Source: Flavobacteriales bacterium (GTDB taxonomy: Bacteria > Bacteroidota > Bacteroidia > Flavobacteriales_D > Crocinitomicaceae). Taken from it: a DNA stretch of 7,202 nucleotides. The DNA is taken from contig CANHQC010000100.1 of the NCBI GenBank assembly GCA_947462695.1, positions 1 to 7,202 of the forward strand. Direction: 5' to 3'. Numbering within the stretch: the stretch's first letter is position 1; each line of letters opens with the position of its first letter. The translations under genes and the position numbers were made by a program. Below the pieces are notes generated by a model. The model saw only the letters and a list, made by a program, of their open reading frames with translations. It did no database searches and had not been told where the DNA came from. Below are positions 7,058-7,202 of this stretch, piece by piece.

Positions 7058-7083
7058 ATGATTCTCATTTAAGGAATTTGGAA

Positions 7084-7202
7084 CTATGCACCAAGAACGC
7101 GTTTCAAATCACCCACTTGTTGCTCCCACAAAAGTTGCGACTCACTGATTTCATCTTCATCTGCGAAATCAGTTATGTTCATAATTACGGATTTAGTCAT
7201 TG
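7084..7202 (-). CDS. C-terminal end (or short ORF) of an unidentified gene, cut by the window edge
   Basis: The - strand is open from the right edge to a TAG at 7086-7084. Two in-frame ATGs occur at 7200-7198 and 7182-7180, so it may be a short complete protein of up to 38 residues, but more likely it is the tail of a longer gene entering from the right. The visible residues include DFADEDEISE and then QLLWEQQVGDLKRVLGA; the sequence is acidic, then amphipathic, with no motif I recognise. It lies 51 bases upstream of the permease in the same orientation, with no terminator hairpin visible between them, so read-through into the permease is possible. In many Bacteroidota a tRNA-guanine transglycosylase gene (tgt) sits at this position, but these residues do not let me confirm that. 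Confidence 0.5.
   Translation of the reverse strand, partial: MTKSVIMNITDFADEDEISESQLLWEQQVGDLKRVLGA

Noticed and set aside
7033..7083. Weak palindrome ATTCTC...GAAT between the partial right-hand gene and the permease gene
   Set aside because: Only about four pairs can form and there is no T-run, so it does not support a terminator.

Overview
The window looks like chromosomal DNA from a Bacteroidota bacterium, probably of the Flavobacteriales. Three things suggest this: moderately AT-rich sequence with little Shine-Dalgarno signal; promoter-like TAnnTTTG boxes just upstream of the operon-head genes; and the gene content, namely a RibBA fusion, an LptF/LptG permease with a long insert, and the end of a probable TonB-dependent receptor. 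The taxon below phylum level is an inference. No rRNA, tRNA, CRISPR array, insertion sequence or phage gene is visible.

Layout from left to right. Positions 1-102 (+ strand) are the last codons of a gene entering from the left, probably a TonB-dependent outer-membrane receptor. It ends tail to tail with lolD, and their stop codons overlap by 4 bases. Everything else is on the - strand and is transcribed from right to left. In order of transcription these are: the end of an unidentified gene (7202-7084); an LptF/LptG-type lipopolysaccharide export permease (7032-5554); a three-gene glycosyltransferase cassette made of a GT9 heptosyltransferase-like enzyme (5497-4403) and two GT4 enzymes (4406-3201 and 3204-2017), joined by 4-base start/stop overlaps; then ribBA (1965-751); then lolD (749-99), which starts one base after the ribBA stop.

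The three genes preceded by real intergenic space (the permease, the GT9 gene and ribBA) each have a TAnnTTTGC box 17-20 bases before the ATG. This suggests three transcription units: permease, glycosyltransferase cassette, and ribBA-lolD. Most of the content serves the cell envelope: lipopolysaccharide export, glycan assembly probably on lipopolysaccharide or another surface glycan, lipoprotein sorting, and an outer-membrane receptor. RibBA supplies riboflavin precursors and seems to be a co-transcribed housekeeping gene rather than part of an envelope pathway.

The features most worth a second look are the GT9 enzyme, with cysteine clusters at both ends and an altered donor-site motif; a non-ATG (TTG) start in the first GT4 gene; and an A9 tract in codons 6-8 of the second GT4 gene, where loss of one base gives an immediate stop. 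I see no clearly new multi-gene system; most of the region is ordinary envelope and housekeeping content.
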